From Brevibacterium luteolum (GTDB lineage: Bacteria; Actinomycetota; Actinomycetes; Actinomycetales; Brevibacteriaceae): 64,000 nucleotides of DNA. The position numbers and the translations under genes were made by a program. The stretch spans positions 372,001 through 436,000 of the forward strand of contig NZ_JABEMC010000001.1 in the NCBI RefSeq assembly GCF_013004595.1, read 5' to 3'. Shown one piece after another: positions 62,852-64,000 of this stretch. Positions within the stretch are counted from its first letter, which is position 1. Each line of letters starts with the position of its first letter. The notes under the pieces are model-generated. The model did not search any database. It saw only the letters and a list, made by a program, of their open reading frames with translations, and was not told where the DNA came from.

Positions 62852-63643
62852 TCAGAAGGCGCGCTGGAGCAGCGCCTGCTTGACCTCGGCGATCGCCTTG
62901 GTCACCTCGATGCCGCGCGGGCAGGCTTCGGTGCAGTTGAAGGTGGTGCGGCAGCGCCACACGCCCTCCTTGTCATTGAGCACCTCCAGGCGCATGTCGC
63001 CGCCCTCATCGCGGGAGTCGAAGATGAAGCGGTGGGCGTTGACGATCGAGGCCGGACCGAAGTACTGACCGTCGGTCCAGAACACCGGGCACGAGGTGGT
63101 GCACGATGCACACAGGATGCACTTGGTGGTGTCGTCGAAGCGCTCACGATCCTCGATCGACTGCAGGCGCTCACGCGTCGGCTCGTGACCGGAGGTGATG
63201 AGGAAGGGCATGATCTCACGGTACGACTGGAAGAACGGCTCCATGTCAACGATGAGGTCCTTCTCCAGCGGCAGGCCCTTGATCGCCTCGACGGTGATCG
63301 TCTTGTTCGTATCGAGGTCCTTCAGCAGGGTCTTGCAGGCCAGACGGTTGCGGCCGTTGATCCGCATCGCATCCGAACCGCACACGCCGTGTGCGCACGA
63401 GCGGCGGAACGACAGCGAACCGTCGATCTCCCACTTGATCTTGTGCAGGGCGTCGAGCACACGGTCGGTGCCGTGCATTGTGACCTTGTACTCCTCCCAG
63501 TGCGGGGCCTCGTCCTTCTCGGGGTCGAAGCGTGCGATCTGGAAGGTGCAGTCGAACGACGGGATCTCGCCGCCGCCACCGCCGAGGTGGTCGGGGAGAT
63601 CGACCTTGGATGCAGGCTCTGCAGTGTTCTGATTCTCGCTCAT
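62852..63643 (-). CDS. sdhB: succinate dehydrogenase iron-sulfur subunit
   Basis: 263 residues. N-terminal plant-type ferredoxin domain with SCAHGVCGSDAM and a further Cys in RLACKTLL for [2Fe-2S]; C-terminal CILCASCTTSCPVFW and CRTTFNCTEACPRGIEVTKAI for the [4Fe-4S] and [3Fe-4S] centres. Carries electrons from SdhA to quinone. The first 25 residues include a Gly run. ATG overlaps the sdhA stop (TGATG). Confidence 0.97.
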   Translation of the reverse strand: MSENQNTAEPASKVDLPDHLGGGGGEIPSFDCTFQIARFDPEKDEAPHWEEYKVTMHGTDRVLDALHKIKWEIDGSLSFRRSCAHGVCGSDAMRINGRNRLACKTLLKDLDTNKTITVEAIKGLPLEKDLIVDMEPFFQSYREIMPFLITSGHEPTRERLQSIEDRERFDDTTKCILCASCTTSCPVFWTDGQYFGPASIVNAHRFIFDSRDEGGDMRLEVLNDKEGVWRCRTTFNCTEACPRGIEVTKAIAEVKQALLQRAF

Positions 63644-64000
63644 CAGTACTTACGCTCCATCGGCTGGTATCGGGTGACGACGACCGGCTTGGTCTCCAGG
63701 CGCATGCCCTTGATGCCCTCGGCCTCGCCGTCCGGGTCGAGGTAGGTCATCGTGTGGTGCATGAAGTTCTCGTCGTCACGGTCGGGGAAGTCCTCGCGGA
63801 AGTGACCGCCGCGGGATTCCTTGCGGTGGATGGCTGCCACCGTGACGACCTCGGCGATCTCGAGCAGGAAGCCCAGCTCGATCGCTTCGAGGAGGTCGAG
63901 GTTGAAGCGCTTGCCGCGGTCGTGGATGCCGACGTTGCGGTAGCGCTCGCGCAGCCGCTCGATCTCGTCGAGTGCCTCGCGCAGGGTCTCATCGGTGCGG
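63643..64000 (-). CDS. sdhA: succinate dehydrogenase flavoprotein subunit, C-terminal part (cut by window edge)
   Basis: About 118 C-terminal residues. RDVG-like YRNVGIHDRGKRFN, ELGFLLEIAEVV and AIHRKESRGGHFREDFPDRDD are the conserved C-terminal domain of SdhA; the Arg and His of RGGHFREDFP belong to the capping region over FAD. Upstream part lies outside the window. Coupled to sdhB. Confidence 0.95.
   Translation of the reverse strand, partial: RTDETLREALDEIERLRERYRNVGIHDRGKRFNLDLLEAIELGFLLEIAEVVTVAAIHRKESRGGHFREDFPDRDDENFMHHTMTYLDPDGEAEGIKGMRLETKPVVVTRYQPMERKY

Overview
High-GC chromosome segment of an actinobacterium. The RNA polymerase and ribosomal gene order, GTG/TTG starts, TANNNT-type -10 elements and protein sequences (EF-Tu, S12, SecY, IF-1) point to Micrococcales; a Brevibacterium-like genus is my guess, not something the sequence proves. 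No rRNA, tRNA, insertion sequence, phage gene or CRISPR array is visible, and the whole window looks like stable core chromosome.

Layout. 1-193: start of a leftward MBL-fold hydrolase. 507-7962: rpoB-rpoC. 8003-10935: terminator, a cluster of DnaA-box-like 9-mers, a hypothetical protein with a decayed nuclease-like domain, and leftward 6-phosphofructokinase and DUF1707 genes. 11068-15833: str operon rpsL-rpsG-fusA-tuf. 16015-20498: an LpqY-SugABC-like disaccharide (probably trehalose) importer placed between tuf and the S10 operon. 20924-30476: S10/spc operons rpsJ to rplO (no rpsN). 30733-33601: secY-adk-map. 33677-39192: small membrane protein, a PaaX-like regulator interrupted by an in-frame stop, a MalY/PatB C-S lyase, and a sortase-anchored S33 peptidase. 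39327-40391: a calpain-family cysteine protease. 40561-43788: infA-rpmJ-rpsM-rpsK-rpoA-rplQ (no rpsD). 43980-48653: a small basic membrane protein and a translationally coupled four-gene leftward operon (PaaK-like ligase, small ABM-like protein, GNAT-like protein, Acg-type nitroreductase) that looks like an undescribed small pathway. 48766-52081: one-carbon genes purU / glyA-folD. 52179-55734: GNAT, exonuclease III, ABC-F ATPase with a long leader. 55850-58383: cstA with its YbdD partner. 58755-62709: trpS, LigT-like 2H phosphoesterase, App1-like phosphatase, DacC-type carboxypeptidase. 62852-64000: sdhB and the end of sdhA.

Four cross-cutting signals are not explained by the genes. (1) A dispersed 15-bp motif, consensus CCRCCTCGGGMRCGG, occurs about 16 times, mostly between genes, as singletons, tandem pairs with 21-22 bp period and one inverted pair that forms a perfect hairpin; a few copies lie in coding linkers. 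(2) At least nine genes have a -10-like hexamer only 6-8 nt before the start codon and no Shine-Dalgarno, the signature of leaderless mRNAs. (3) Perfect GC-rich hairpins sit between genes inside the rpo/str/spc operons (rpoB-rpoC, rpsG-fusA, fusA-tuf, rpsQ-rplN, infA-rpmJ). (4) A near-identical 12-mer, TGTGATKTGTCT, resembling a CRP/GlxR site, precedes both the sugar importer and cstA.
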